DNA of 64,000 bases from Alphaproteobacteria bacterium (GTDB lineage: Bacteria; Pseudomonadota; Alphaproteobacteria; RF32; CAG-239). The position numbers and the translations under genes are program-made. Location of the stretch: contig JAGAJR010000012.1 of the NCBI GenBank assembly GCA_017626035.1, positions 62,001 through 126,000 of the forward strand, in the 5' to 3' direction. Positions 26,557 through 35,540 of the stretch are shown here, one piece after another (positions within the stretch are counted from its first letter, which is position 1; each line of letters starts with the position of its first letter). The notes under the pieces were generated by a model. It searched no databases. It was given only the letters and a program-made list of their open reading frames with translations, and was not told the origin of the DNA.

Positions 26557-28074
26557 CTACTCTTCTGTGAACCAGTGTTCACGGGCAGCCATAATAATCC
26601 GATTGGCTTCGACCTCGGAAAGCGAATTTTCGCCAAGGAGTTCGATTAATTCATCACTGGCCAAATCAGCCAAGTCATCAATTGTTTTAACGCCTTTTTC
26701 AGCCAAAGTCAAAATCATATCCTGATCCAAACCGGAAACTTCCTTAAGTTTGTCGTCAATACCCAAAGTCTTGCTCTTTGTGGCAAATTCTTTATTTCTT
26801 TTTTCAATAAATTCTTTGGCACGATTTTGCAATTCGGAAGCAACATCTTCGTCAAAGCCTTCAATTTCAGCCAATTCGGACAAAGAAACCAAAGCCACTT
26901 CATCAACCGTTGAGAAACCTTCGGCAATCAACAAATGGGCAATCATTTCATCCACATCCAAAGCTTCCATAAATCTTTGAGAGCGAACTTTATTTTCATT
27001 TGAACGACGTTCCTGTTCCTGCTCTTCGGTCAAAACATCAATATCACAGCCCAGCAATTGGGAAGCCAGTTTAACATTTTGTCCGCGGCGGCCGATAGCA
27101 ATTGAAAACTGCTCTTTCGGAACCACTACTTCAATACGTCCGTTTTCTTCATCCAGAACCACTTTGGTAACTTCAGCCGGAGCCAAAGCACTGACAATAT
27201 ATTGAGCCTTGTCCTCGGAATAAGGAACAATATCAATCTTTTCGCCTTGCAATTCCGTAACCACGGCCTGAACACGGATACCACGCAAACCAACGCAGGC
27301 ACCGACGGCATCAACCGTCATATCGTCTGCTTTAACGGCGATTTTAGCCTTGGAACCCGGATCACGGGCAACTCCCATAATTTTAACCAATCCGTCATAA
27401 ATTTCCGGAACTTCCTGAGTAAACAGCTTAGCCATAAATTCAGGACAAGTACGAGACAAGAAAATTTGCGGACCTTTGTTTTCGCGGCGGACTTCCAAAA
27501 CATAAGCACGAATACGATCTCCGTTTTTGAATTTTTCTCTCGGAATAATTTCGTCACGACGCAAAATGGCTTCTGTCTTGCCGATATCCAAAACCACATT
27601 GCCAAATTCGATTCTTTTGATTGTTCCGTTGACAATCGTGCCTACTTTTTCCTTATATTCTTCATACTGCTTGTTGCGTTCGGCATCACGAACCTTCTGA
27701 ACAATAACCTGTTTGGCTGTCTGAGCGGCAATACGTCCGAAATCAATCGGAGGAAGTTCGTCAACAATAAATTCGCCGACTTTTGCATTGCTGTCATACA
27801 ATTTGGCATCTTCCAACGGCAGCTGAGTAACTTCATTTTCAATAACCGCATCATCGGCAACAACTTCACGATAACGGGCTAAAGTAATGGCACCTGTTTT
27901 ACGATCAATATTGGCTCTGATATCATGTTCAAAACCATATTTGGAACGTCCGGCCTTTTGAATGGCGATTTCCATAGCCTGAAAAACATCTTCCTTATCA
28001 ATGTTTTTCTCTCTGGCAACGGTATCTGCAACGAGAATAATCTCAGGTCTTGGCATACTTTCAATATTTTGCAT
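26557..28074 (-). CDS. nusA: Transcription termination/antitermination protein NusA
   Basis: NusA binds RNA polymerase and modulates pausing, termination and antitermination. 505 residues: an N-terminal polymerase-binding domain (DKEDVFQAMEIAIQKAGRSK), an S1 domain (VNGTIKRIEFGNVVLDIGKT), two KH domains (GLRGIRVQAVVTELQGEKID; IGRRGQNVKLASQL) and two C-terminal acidic repeats of helix-hairpin-helix type (LLIAEGFSTVDEVALVSLSE and LAEKGVKTIDDLADLASDEL). Follows rimP by 20 bp. A terminator-like hairpin stands in the operon leader. Confidence 0.97.
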   Translation of the reverse strand: MQNIESMPRPEIILVADTVAREKNIDKEDVFQAMEIAIQKAGRSKYGFEHDIRANIDRKTGAITLARYREVVADDAVIENEVTQLPLEDAKLYDSNAKVGEFIVDELPPIDFGRIAAQTAKQVIVQKVRDAERNKQYEEYKEKVGTIVNGTIKRIEFGNVVLDIGKTEAILRRDEIIPREKFKNGDRIRAYVLEVRRENKGPQIFLSRTCPEFMAKLFTQEVPEIYDGLVKIMGVARDPGSKAKIAVKADDMTVDAVGACVGLRGIRVQAVVTELQGEKIDIVPYSEDKAQYIVSALAPAEVTKVVLDEENGRIEVVVPKEQFSIAIGRRGQNVKLASQLLGCDIDVLTEEQEQERRSNENKVRSQRFMEALDVDEMIAHLLIAEGFSTVDEVALVSLSELAEIEGFDEDVASELQNRAKEFIEKRNKEFATKSKTLGIDDKLKEVSGLDQDMILTLAEKGVKTIDDLADLASDELIELLGENSLSEVEANRIIMAAREHWFTEE

Positions 28075-28094
28075 TGTAATCCTCTTCGGTTAAG

Positions 28095-28613
28095 TTACTC
28101 TTGAATACCGGCAAGAATTTCTTCCGGCAAATCCTGTTCATAAGCTTTCAGCATTTCATCGGTAATGATTAATTTTGCTTTAGCAACATTCTCATACGGA
28201 ATAACATATTCCGCACCATCCATCTCAAAATGGATGTCGTTTTTATCATCAACGCTCAAAATCTTACCTTTGAAACGTTTACGTTTTTCAACTTCCACTG
28301 AAGTTTCCAACTTTGCCTCATATCCGGCAAAGCGTTGAAAATGTTCCAACGTTACCAATGGACGATCCAGCCCCGGAGAGCTTACTTCCAAAGAATAACG
28401 GTCTTTAATCGGGTCTTTTTCATCCAAAACTTCTGAAATTGCCCGGCTTGCTCTGGCACAATCCTCTACCACAATATCTTTACGGTCTTTCCGCTCAATC
28501 ATAATTTGCAAAGTCGGATTCGCCTGACCGATGGTTAATATTCTGACCAAATCAAAACCAAGCCCGTCAACAACCGGCTCAAGCAAATCTTGTAAAGGGT
28601 GTTTGTTCTGCAT
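28095..28613 (-). CDS. rimP: Ribosome maturation factor RimP
   Basis: RimP helps assemble the 30S subunit. 172 residues from the ATG at 28613 (AAGGAAG ahead). Typical segments: LEPVVDGLGFDLVRILTIG, CARASRAISEVLDEKDPI and YSLEVSSPGLDRPL. First gene of the nusA operon. A hairpin with T-run lies 24 bp upstream, between it and the best promoter. Confidence 0.95.
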   Translation of the reverse strand: MQNKHPLQDLLEPVVDGLGFDLVRILTIGQANPTLQIMIERKDRKDIVVEDCARASRAISEVLDEKDPIKDRYSLEVSSPGLDRPLVTLEHFQRFAGYEAKLETSVEVEKRKRFKGKILSVDDKNDIHFEMDGAEYVIPYENVAKAKLIITDEMLKAYEQDLPEEILAGIQE

Positions 28614-28631
28614 CAATAACTTCCTTGTAAC

Positions 28632-28657
28632 AAAAAAGCGGGGTTTTTGGCCCCACT
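28632..28657 (-). terminator. Terminator-like hairpin in the rimP-nusA leader
   Basis: AGTGGGG / CCCCGCT stem (one G-T pair) with a 7-nt loop and a run of six T residues, 19 bp before the rimP start codon. It could end the lptG transcript, but it also lies downstream of the best promoter for rimP, which would make it an attenuator. Confidence 0.7.
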
Positions 28658-28675
28658 CTCAAAATCATTTATGAA

Positions 28676-28704
28676 AGAATACAAGTGATATAACATACAA
28701 ACAA
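28676..28704 (-). promoter_or_regulatory. Candidate promoter for the rimP-nusA-infB operon
   Basis: TTGTTT, 17-bp spacer, TATTCT on the minus strand, between lptG and the leader hairpin. The space between hairpin and rimP is too short for another promoter. Confidence 0.5.
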
Positions 28705-28740
28705 TTTAAAATCCAGCATTTTTTTCACAAACTGCAAGTT

Positions 28741-29850
28741 TTACCCATCTTCAAGGTGCAACAAGACCGAAACGGCAATCAGCGTTACAATCAGGGTCGG
28801 CGTCCATACTGCTAAAACCCCCGGAATATATCCGTTAAGCCCGAAAGCATAAATAACCTGAGATAAGAAATAAACGGCAAAACCGGTGGAAACCCCGCCG
28901 ACAATCAAAAACATCACGCCGCCTTTACGGGTATTCGGACGCAAAGCAAAAACCGCCGCAACCAAAACCATGGCACAAAGCAAAAACGGAGATGCCAACA
29001 AAGACATATACCGCATATTATGCTTCAATGCCGAGAAACCCGACATCTCATAAAAACGGATTGTCCCCGGAAGTTTCCAAAAAGAAATCGATTCCGGATC
29101 AATAAAGTTTTCTTTAATTCGATCCAGTGTCAAAGATGTTTTATATTTAACGCTGTTCAAAACAATGGTCGGTTTTCCCGCTTCAAAAACCTTAAGGTCT
29201 TTCAGCTCAAAATCATTCTTTTTATCCAGCGTTGCGGCAAAAGCCTCCACTCTGCGTATCATTTGCGAGTTTCTGTCCATTTCCAAAATGCTCACATCGC
29301 GAAACAAAAGGTTTTTGCCTTCCTGACGAATGGATTTAGCCTGTAAAACCAAAAACTTGTTTTCATCAATTGCCTCTCTGGTCCACAAACCTTTATCCGT
29401 GAACAAAACCGCATTTTGATTGCGGGTTTTCAGACGATAGTCCATCGTCTCATACATTTCATAAAGCTTGGAGGAAATCGGGTTAACCAACGTGATATTG
29501 ATAACGCCGATAACATACGTCGCCACCAAAACCGGAGCCAGGAAACCCCAAATTGAAACACCTGCGGCCCGAATGATAACAAACTCGCTGGTCTTGCTGA
29601 GTTTCCAAAACGTAATCATGGCCGCAATCATCATCACAAAAGGGAAAACCATATCTATCGTTTTCGGAAGCTTGGTAAACGCCATTTGTAGCACAAACCC
29701 GAACGTAACCTCGTCATGCCCGGACGCACGGCGAAGCAATTCGATAATTTCAAACATAAAAACAACGCTCAAAACCGTAAACAGAACACCCAGAAAGCTG
29801 AAAACAATCTGTTTTATCAAATAGGTTCCGAGAATGGTATTAGGTTTCAT
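28741..29850 (-). CDS. lptG: LPS export ABC transporter permease LptG
   Basis: LptG is one of two inner-membrane permeases (with LptF) of the Lpt machine that extracts lipopolysaccharide and moves it to the outer membrane. 369 residues: N-terminal helices (TYLIKQIVFSFLGVLFTVLS), a periplasmic jellyroll region of about 170 residues (from LWTREAIDE to ESISFWKLPGTI), and three C-terminal helices. FVIIRAAGVSIW is the conserved cytoplasmic coupling helix. lptF is not adjacent, although the two are usually paired. Downstream of tyrC in a cysK-tyrC-lptG series. Confidence 0.88.
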   Translation of the reverse strand: MKPNTILGTYLIKQIVFSFLGVLFTVLSVVFMFEIIELLRRASGHDEVTFGFVLQMAFTKLPKTIDMVFPFVMMIAAMITFWKLSKTSEFVIIRAAGVSIWGFLAPVLVATYVIGVINITLVNPISSKLYEMYETMDYRLKTRNQNAVLFTDKGLWTREAIDENKFLVLQAKSIRQEGKNLLFRDVSILEMDRNSQMIRRVEAFAATLDKKNDFELKDLKVFEAGKPTIVLNSVKYKTSLTLDRIKENFIDPESISFWKLPGTIRFYEMSGFSALKHNMRYMSLLASPFLLCAMVLVAAVFALRPNTRKGGVMFLIVGGVSTGFAVYFLSQVIYAFGLNGYIPGVLAVWTPTLIVTLIAVSVLLHLEDG

Positions 29851-29897
29851 CACAAGGCTTTCGGTTAAAAATTTTTATTACGATATAAAAAAATCAC

Positions 29898-30830
29898 TTA
29901 TTTAGCAAGCTTATTAATTTCCGCAAGAATTTTCTTCTCGATTTCCGGTTGATCCTGCCGGGCTTCAATAACTTCTTTGCGGATTTTCCGGGTTCGGGAA
30001 AATAACTCAAACAACTTGTCCCCTTCATCCCAGCGGATATTTCTTTGCAAAGCGATTAAATCCTCAACAAAACGCTGTATCAATTCCAAAATTGTTTCTT
30101 TGTTATTAAGCAGAATATCCCTCCACATTGTCGGATCGGAACCGGCAATACGGGTAAAATCGCGAAAACCGGAAGCGGAATATTTAATGATTTCCTGTTG
30201 TTCATAACCTTCCAAATCCGCCACGGTTCCCACGATTGAAAAGGCTATAAGGTGCGGCAGATGTGAAACGGCAGCCATCACCTTGTCATGATGTTCCGGT
30301 GTCATGGTATCGATTCGCATTTTCGCTCCCAACCACATTTGCCGAACAAGTTCAACCGCTTCCGGCGTCGATTTTTTCGAAGGAGTTAAAATACACCACC
30401 GCCCGTCAAAAAGCGTATCAAAACCGGCTTCCGGACCGGACTTTTCCGTACCGGCTACCGGATGCCCCGGTACCACGATAATCCCTGAATCGGCAGGGAC
30501 ATTTTTTTCGATTTCTTCCATGGCAAACTTTTTAACCGACCCCACATCGGTAATAATGGCTCCCCTTTTCAAAAAAGGAACAATCTGGGCGGTAAGGTTA
30601 CCGTAAACGCCGACCGGTGTTGCCAAAACAACCAAATCCGCATTTTCAACCGCCTTGGCCGGATTTTCTTCAACACTGTCAACAATCCCCAGTTCCAAAG
30701 CTTGTTTAAGATACACGGGATTATTATCACAAGCTGTCAGATGTCCTGCAAATTTTTCTCTTTTAATAACCCGAGCCAGGGATGAACCAATCAACCCGAT
30801 ACCGATAATAACAATTTTATTAAATAACAT
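29898..30830 (-). CDS. tyrC: Prephenate/arogenate dehydrogenase (TyrC/TyrA type)
   Basis: Catalyses the NAD(P)-dependent oxidative decarboxylation in tyrosine synthesis. 310 residues with Rossmann motif IIGIGLIGSSLARVI, ATPVGVYGNLTAQ, DVGSVKKFAM, the HPVAGTEKSGPEA active-site loop and HHDKVMAAVSHLPHLIAFS, all typical. No chorismate mutase or ACT domain. The start codon is 2 bp after the cysK stop, so translation is probably coupled. The alphaproteobacterial partners hisC and aroA are not adjacent here. Confidence 0.92.
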   Translation of the reverse strand: MLFNKIVIIGIGLIGSSLARVIKREKFAGHLTACDNNPVYLKQALELGIVDSVEENPAKAVENADLVVLATPVGVYGNLTAQIVPFLKRGAIITDVGSVKKFAMEEIEKNVPADSGIIVVPGHPVAGTEKSGPEAGFDTLFDGRWCILTPSKKSTPEAVELVRQMWLGAKMRIDTMTPEHHDKVMAAVSHLPHLIAFSIVGTVADLEGYEQQEIIKYSASGFRDFTRIAGSDPTMWRDILLNNKETILELIQRFVEDLIALQRNIRWDEGDKLFELFSRTRKIRKEVIEARQDQPEIEKKILAEINKLAK

Positions 30831-30832
30831 TT

Positions 30833-31765
30833 TTAATCCTGAAACACATTCATTGAAAAATACCGTTCCACCGCATCAGGGAGAACAATAACAATATTTT
30901 TGCCTTTCATTTCCGGACGCTGCCCGACTTTAACCGCTGCCGCAATGGCCGCTCCTGCGGACAACCCTACCGGAAGGCCTTCCGTCTCCGCCGTCGATTT
31001 TGCCATATCGGCAGCCTCTTCATCGGCTATATCGACAACTTCGTCAACCAATTCATCATCATAAAACGGAGGAACAAATCCCGCTCCGATGCCCGGAATT
31101 TTATGCGGGCCGGCCTTTCCCCCATTTAGAACCGGGCTGGCCGCCGGCTCAACCGCAACAACATACAATTCCGGATTACAGGTTCTGAGCGTTGAAGCAA
31201 TACCAGTCAAAGTTCCCGACGTCCCAACCGCGGAAACCAAAACATCCACTTCTCCGCCCGTATCTTCAATAATTTCCATACTGGTTCCCAAACGGTGAGC
31301 ATCCGGATTAGCCTCATTTTCAAACTGCTTCAGCATAATCACGTCTTCCCCTTTTTCAACCAACAACTCCGCTTTGGCAATAGCCCCTTTCATGCCGTCT
31401 TCCGCAGGGGTCAAAATAACTTCGGCTCCCAAATGCCTCATCAGCATAATCCGCTCTTTAGTCATATTTTCCGGCATGACAATAACCAGCTTATACCCTT
31501 TGGCCGCACACATTGCTGCCAAACCGATACCCGTATTTCCGGAAGTCGCTTCGATAAAAACCGTGTCTTTGGTAATCGGGCGGGTTTTGGCCGCCTTTTC
31601 CAACATATTCAACGCCACTCTGTCTTTGACGGAAAACAACGGATTATAAAATTCGCATTTTCCCAGAAGCGTGGCTTTTACCTTATATTTTTTTGCCAGT
31701 TTGGACATTTTAAGTAAAGGCGTATGACCGACCATTTCGGCAACGGAATTATATATCTTTTTCAT
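30833..31765 (-). CDS. cysK: Cysteine synthase (O-acetylserine sulfhydrylase) A
   Basis: PLP enzyme making cysteine from O-acetylserine and sulfide. The PLP-binding lysine is in NPLFSVKDRVALNM; EATSGNTGIGLAAMCAAKGY binds substrate and the PLP phosphate loop reads VGTSGTLTGI. 310 residues, normal length. The end VVLPDAVERYFSMNVFQD resembles CysK rather than cystathionine beta-synthase. First gene of the cysK-tyrC-lptG run, with AGAAGGG ahead of the ATG. Confidence 0.95.
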   Translation of the reverse strand: MKKIYNSVAEMVGHTPLLKMSKLAKKYKVKATLLGKCEFYNPLFSVKDRVALNMLEKAAKTRPITKDTVFIEATSGNTGIGLAAMCAAKGYKLVIVMPENMTKERIMLMRHLGAEVILTPAEDGMKGAIAKAELLVEKGEDVIMLKQFENEANPDAHRLGTSMEIIEDTGGEVDVLVSAVGTSGTLTGIASTLRTCNPELYVVAVEPAASPVLNGGKAGPHKIPGIGAGFVPPFYDDELVDEVVDIADEEAADMAKSTAETEGLPVGLSAGAAIAAAVKVGQRPEMKGKNIVIVLPDAVERYFSMNVFQD

Positions 31766-31863
31766 TTTTCCCTTCTATCTGTTTATAAGCTTGAGAATAT
31801 GCTTTTAAAACCCCATTAATTTTGTTAGTGTTATCATAATATTAAAAAGTTAAAAATAAAGAA

Positions 31864-32448
31864 ATGAAAACAATTAAAACTCTTATTTTTGCAACATTAA
31901 TAACCGTTATTTACACCGGCTCGGCATTGGCAACCAGTCTGGATGAAATTTACCGCGATATTGTAAAATCGGACAATAACGGCTATCTCCCTTTATTTGT
32001 AAAAAACCGCAATGCTCCGAACTTTTTGGATGAAGAAGACACGCTGAGGCAAGTCAAAAAAGCCTCAACCATATCCAACAAGGAAGAACTGAAAGCCATT
32101 AACCTCGAAAACGAACGCAAAATCAGAGAACAGGCTCTGTTAGCCGAAAAACTCAAATGGCAAAAAACAATTGAAGCCGTTCAGGCCGGAAAAGTTACTC
32201 CGGTCGAACTCCATGAAGTTGAAAAAAGAGTTGAGAAAAAAGACCTTCACGCCATTGAAATTTACGCATGGATGTTTGCCCGCGGCGTCGGCGTCAAACA
32301 AGACTTGGTAAAATCATTCCACCTCTACCAAATTGCCGCCCACAAAAACGTCCCGCAGGCAGCAAAAAACGCAGCCCTGGTCTACAAGGCGATGAACAGG
32401 GAACAAAGAGAAAGCCTGACTTCCTATAGCAATACTCAGTCTTTATAA
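31864..32448 (+). CDS. Secreted Sel1-like repeat protein
   Basis: 194 residues with a signal peptide (about residues 1-22, ending GSALA). The middle is charged and helical; the C-terminus has one Sel1-like repeat (IEIYAWMFARGVGVKQDLVK followed by SFHLYQIAAHKNVPQAAKN). Sel1 proteins are periplasmic or secreted scaffolds. Divergent from cysK and convergent with the NUDIX gene, whose end it overlaps by 13 bp. Partner unknown. Confidence 0.75.
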   Translation: MKTIKTLIFATLITVIYTGSALATSLDEIYRDIVKSDNNGYLPLFVKNRNAPNFLDEEDTLRQVKKASTISNKEELKAINLENERKIREQALLAEKLKWQKTIEAVQAGKVTPVELHEVEKRVEKKDLHAIEIYAWMFARGVGVKQDLVKSFHLYQIAAHKNVPQAAKNAALVYKAMNREQRESLTSYSNTQSL

Positions 32449-32936
32449 CTTCCGAATAAAGACTTGAAAGCTTTCCAGTGTGTATAATTTATCCGGATGT
32501 TGCCTAAAAATATTTCTTTAATATCAACCCAGCCGGCTCTGCCGTTTTCAGGCGTTTTCCAAATTTCATGGTCAGTGTCAAAACCGTAAGATGACGCATC
32601 ATAAACAATAAAAGTCTGATCATAGCGGCAAAATTCACCGAACGGACGGGCATCTTCGGCAAAATAATTGATTTCCTGCTGAAATTGACGCTCTCCTTTA
32701 TCAAGCATAAACTCTATTCCGGTTTCTTCATACAATTTTCGGAACAAACAAGAGCGGAAGTCCTCCTTCCGGCTGACGGCTCCGCCCGGAAACTCCGGCG
32801 TATCCACTAAAGGCGGATAAGTAACCAAAACTTTGTCATCTTTGACTAAAATCGCAAAATACCCTTTTTGACTGACGGGGATAATGTCATCGGCATATTT
32901 CTGTTTTCCCGTTCTGTCAAAAAACACTTCACTCAT
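32436..32936 (-). CDS. NUDIX hydrolase-like protein with one altered catalytic-box residue
   Basis: 166 residues. The NUDIX box at about residues 50-73 reads GAVSRKE-x7-RKLYEETGIEF; the expected glutamate after the first arginine is lysine (REUxEE becomes RKLYEE), while both later glutamates are kept. NUDIX enzymes cleave nucleoside diphosphates linked to another group; the change may lower or alter activity. Overlaps gmk by 8 bp, so it is probably translated with gmk and may act on nucleotides. Confidence 0.8.
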   Translation of the reverse strand: MSEVFFDRTGKQKYADDIIPVSQKGYFAILVKDDKVLVTYPPLVDTPEFPGGAVSRKEDFRSCLFRKLYEETGIEFMLDKGERQFQQEINYFAEDARPFGEFCRYDQTFIVYDASSYGFDTDHEIWKTPENGRAGWVDIKEIFLGNIRINYTHWKAFKSLFGSYKD

Positions 32937-33591
32937 CGGTTACTTCCTTAACCAGTTCTTTAACAAAACGCTTCAATCCGACTTGGCGGACTCTCTTCAT
33001 TCTTTCTCCCGAAATAATTTTTTGAATTTTAAGAATGGTTTCTTCCAAATCAACATTAACGATAACATAGTCAAACTCGTCCCAATGGCTCATTTTATCC
33101 AAAATCAAATCCATTCTCTTTTTAATCACTTCCGGAGAGTCCGTTCCTCTGTTTTCCAAACGGCGGCGAAGTTCTTTGATTGACGGCGGCAACAAATAAA
33201 TCGTTACCACATCGTCTTTCGCCTTAGCCTTCATCTGGCGGGCACCCAGCCAATCCATATCAAACAACACATCCTGGCCGACATTGATAAAACTGTCCAC
33301 TTCCGAACGCAGCGTTCCGTAGCGAGAACCGTATTGGGAATCAACATGCTCATAAAATGCGTCCTGAGCCAAAAATTCATCATATTGTTCATCGCTGACA
33401 AAGTAATAATCCACTCCTTCAACTTCGCCTTCGCGTTTCGGACGGGTCGTAACAGAAACCGAAAATTTAATATTTTTATCGCGGCGGAGCAATTCTTTCG
33501 CAACTGTTCCTTTACCCGTTCCGGAAGGAGCTTCAATAATAAACATTGCCCCTTTGCGAACCTTTTTCAGTCTGTCAATAATCTCATCCAT
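32929..33591 (-). CDS. gmk: Guanylate kinase
   Basis: Phosphorylates GMP to GDP. 220 residues: P-loop APSGTGKGT (21-29), the GMP-binding VTTRPKREGEVEGVDYYF and the lid region. Follows yicC by 5 bp, the classical yicC-gmk arrangement, and overlaps the NUDIX gene downstream. Confidence 0.96.
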   Translation of the reverse strand: MDEIIDRLKKVRKGAMFIIEAPSGTGKGTVAKELLRRDKNIKFSVSVTTRPKREGEVEGVDYYFVSDEQYDEFLAQDAFYEHVDSQYGSRYGTLRSEVDSFINVGQDVLFDMDWLGARQMKAKAKDDVVTIYLLPPSIKELRRRLENRGTDSPEVIKKRMDLILDKMSHWDEFDYVIVNVDLEETILKIQKIISGERMKRVRQVGLKRFVKELVKEVTDE

Positions 33592-33596
33592 CGCAT

Positions 33597-34502
33597 TTAC
33601 TCCATATTTTGAACTTGTTCTCTAAGTTGCTCAATTAAAGTTTTTAATTCCATTCCCAAATTCGTCAACACAATATCGCTTGACTTTGAACAGGTCGTAT
33701 TGGCTTCTCTGTTTAATTCCTGACAAAGAAAATCCAATCTTCTTCCCACCGGCTCATTTGAATTCAACAATTCTTCAGCAGTTTTCAAATGGGCTTTCAA
33801 TCGATCAACTTCTTCCTGAATATCCGCCCGGGTAACATAAAAAACCACTTCCTGAGCCAAACGGTCTTCCGAAATCTGATTTTCAGCCCCGAGCAATTCT
33901 TGAATATGTTGCAGAAGCCTGTCCTTCAAATTTTTCTGCATAGACTGGGAAATACTTTCCACTTTTTGAACTATTTTACCGATTTTAGCAACAATATCAA
34001 GTAAAGCCTGGCTTATTTTTTCACCTTCATTAATCCGGTCTTGCCGCAAAGCCTTACAAACCTCTTCAAAATCGGCCAGCAGCTTTTTTTCCAATTCGGA
34101 TTGTTCATCTTCGCTCAAACAAACATCTTCAACATCTGCCACACCCCGAATACCGAGCAACTCGCTTGCCGACGGTTTTTGAATTTTATCGCCGTAAGTC
34201 TCCCATAAACTAACGGCCGCATCAGATAATTGTGTCAGCAAATCTGTGTTAATATTAACCTTTTGAACGCCGCCGGACGCTTTCACTTCCAAAAAAACAC
34301 TCACGCATCCCCGGTTAAAATACTTTGCCGCCAGACTTTTGAAAGGCGAGTTTAAAGCTTCAAGCCAAACCGGCTGCTTGATTTTCACATCCAAAGACTT
34401 GCCGTTCACGCTCTTAATTTCAAAAAACCAATTATACACAACTTTGCCAAACGTACATTCTCCGTTTTTTCTGGCAAATCCTGTCATACTTGATACCGGC
34501 AC
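33597..34502 (-). CDS. yicC: YicC-family endoribonuclease-like protein
   Basis: 301 residues. Recognised by SMTGFARKNGE at the N-terminus, IKSVNGKSLDVKIKQP and the C-terminal EPVGRRLDFLCQELNREANT. YicC proteins are reported to be RNases that cleave structured RNA and affect sRNA levels in enterobacteria. First gene of the yicC-gmk-NUDIX unit. Confidence 0.92.
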   Translation of the reverse strand: MPVSSMTGFARKNGECTFGKVVYNWFFEIKSVNGKSLDVKIKQPVWLEALNSPFKSLAAKYFNRGCVSVFLEVKASGGVQKVNINTDLLTQLSDAAVSLWETYGDKIQKPSASELLGIRGVADVEDVCLSEDEQSELEKKLLADFEEVCKALRQDRINEGEKISQALLDIVAKIGKIVQKVESISQSMQKNLKDRLLQHIQELLGAENQISEDRLAQEVVFYVTRADIQEEVDRLKAHLKTAEELLNSNEPVGRRLDFLCQELNREANTTCSKSSDIVLTNLGMELKTLIEQLREQVQNME

Positions 34503-34579
34503 GATACTCTCCTTTTAAAAAAATTTTTACTTATTATATGTAATAAAACATTAAGAATATTTTACTTTAGGAAAAGAAA

Positions 34580-35485
34580 ATGCAAAAAAGGAACCAAAAT
34601 ATCTTAATTACCGGAGCCACTTCCGGCATTGGCGAAGCCCTTGCCCTGCACTATGCGGCCACAACGGCAAAGACCTTGTTTATCTGCGGCCGCAACGAAG
34701 ACCGGCTTTTAATTGTTCAAAAAAAATGTGAAAAGCTCGGAACTCTGGTTTTTGCAAAAATCCTTGATGTTAAAGATAAAGAGGCTGTTTCAAACTGGCT
34801 TGAAGAATGCGAACAAAATGCCCCTCTCAATCTGGTGATTGCCAATGCCGGCGTTGCCACCCTGGAAGAAACCCCGGAAAACATCCGCAACACCTTCGAT
34901 ACGAATGTCGGCGGAGTTATAAACACGGTTGTCCCGACCATTGAAATTTACAAAAAACGCCAATATGACCTGATGAAAAAACTATCCGGAAACAATTCTT
35001 CTTTAGAACAGTTTATCCATAACATGAAAAAGCAAAAAAGAGCCTTTTCCATGAATCCTTTTCGTAAAAAATTCTTGGGAGATATAGGCTGCGAACTTTA
35101 TCACAACGATCAGAAAGCCATTGCCATTGTCAGTTCCATAGCCGGATACCACGGCATGGCTACCTGTCCGTCATACAGTGCCAGCAAAGCCTGTGTCAAA
35201 GCTTGGGGAGAAGCATTGAGAATTGACCTCAAACGCCGATACAACATTAATGTCAGTGTAATTTGTCCGGGTTTTGTACGATCCGGGATTACCGACAAAA
35301 ATACCTGTCCGATGCCGTTCTTTATGGAAGCGGACAAAGCCGCTGCCATTATTGCCAAACGGCTGAACAAAAATGTCGGATTAATTGCTTTTCCGTGGCC
35401 GATGCGTTTTGCTTCCTGGTTTGGTTCCGTTCTGCCGAACAAAATAAGCGAATTCATCTATTCCCATCTGCCGTATAAAGTTTAA
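34580..35485 (+). CDS. Short-chain dehydrogenase with a 45-residue insertion
   Basis: 301 residues, SDR fold. Cofactor motif ITGATSGIGEALALHY, NAG motif ANAGVAT, catalytic serine in IVSSIAGYH and YSASKACVK. Between the usual TNVGGVINT helix and the catalytic serine there is an extra stretch (from KKRQYDLMKKLSGNN to GCELYHNDQ), about 45 basic residues. The C-terminus contains a hydrophobic, Phe/Trp-rich segment (FPWPMRFASWFGSVLP) that could touch a membrane or lipid substrate. AGGA precedes the ATG by 7 bp. Substrate unknown. Confidence 0.85.
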   Translation: MQKRNQNILITGATSGIGEALALHYAATTAKTLFICGRNEDRLLIVQKKCEKLGTLVFAKILDVKDKEAVSNWLEECEQNAPLNLVIANAGVATLEETPENIRNTFDTNVGGVINTVVPTIEIYKKRQYDLMKKLSGNNSSLEQFIHNMKKQKRAFSMNPFRKKFLGDIGCELYHNDQKAIAIVSSIAGYHGMATCPSYSASKACVKAWGEALRIDLKRRYNINVSVICPGFVRSGITDKNTCPMPFFMEADKAAAIIAKRLNKNVGLIAFPWPMRFASWFGSVLPNKISEFIYSHLPYKV

Positions 35486-35489
35486 AAAA

Positions 35490-35519
35490 AGCAAAGCGGC
35501 TTTATCATAAAGCCGCTTC
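35490..35519 (-). terminator. Intrinsic terminator between SDR gene and small membrane protein gene
   Basis: AAGCGGCTTTAT / ATAAAGCCGCTT, near-perfect stem with tail TGCTTTTTTTAAAC on the minus strand, so it mainly ends the convergent minus-strand gene. Confidence 0.85.
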
Positions 35520-35540
35520 TGCACAATAGACAGACAAAAA

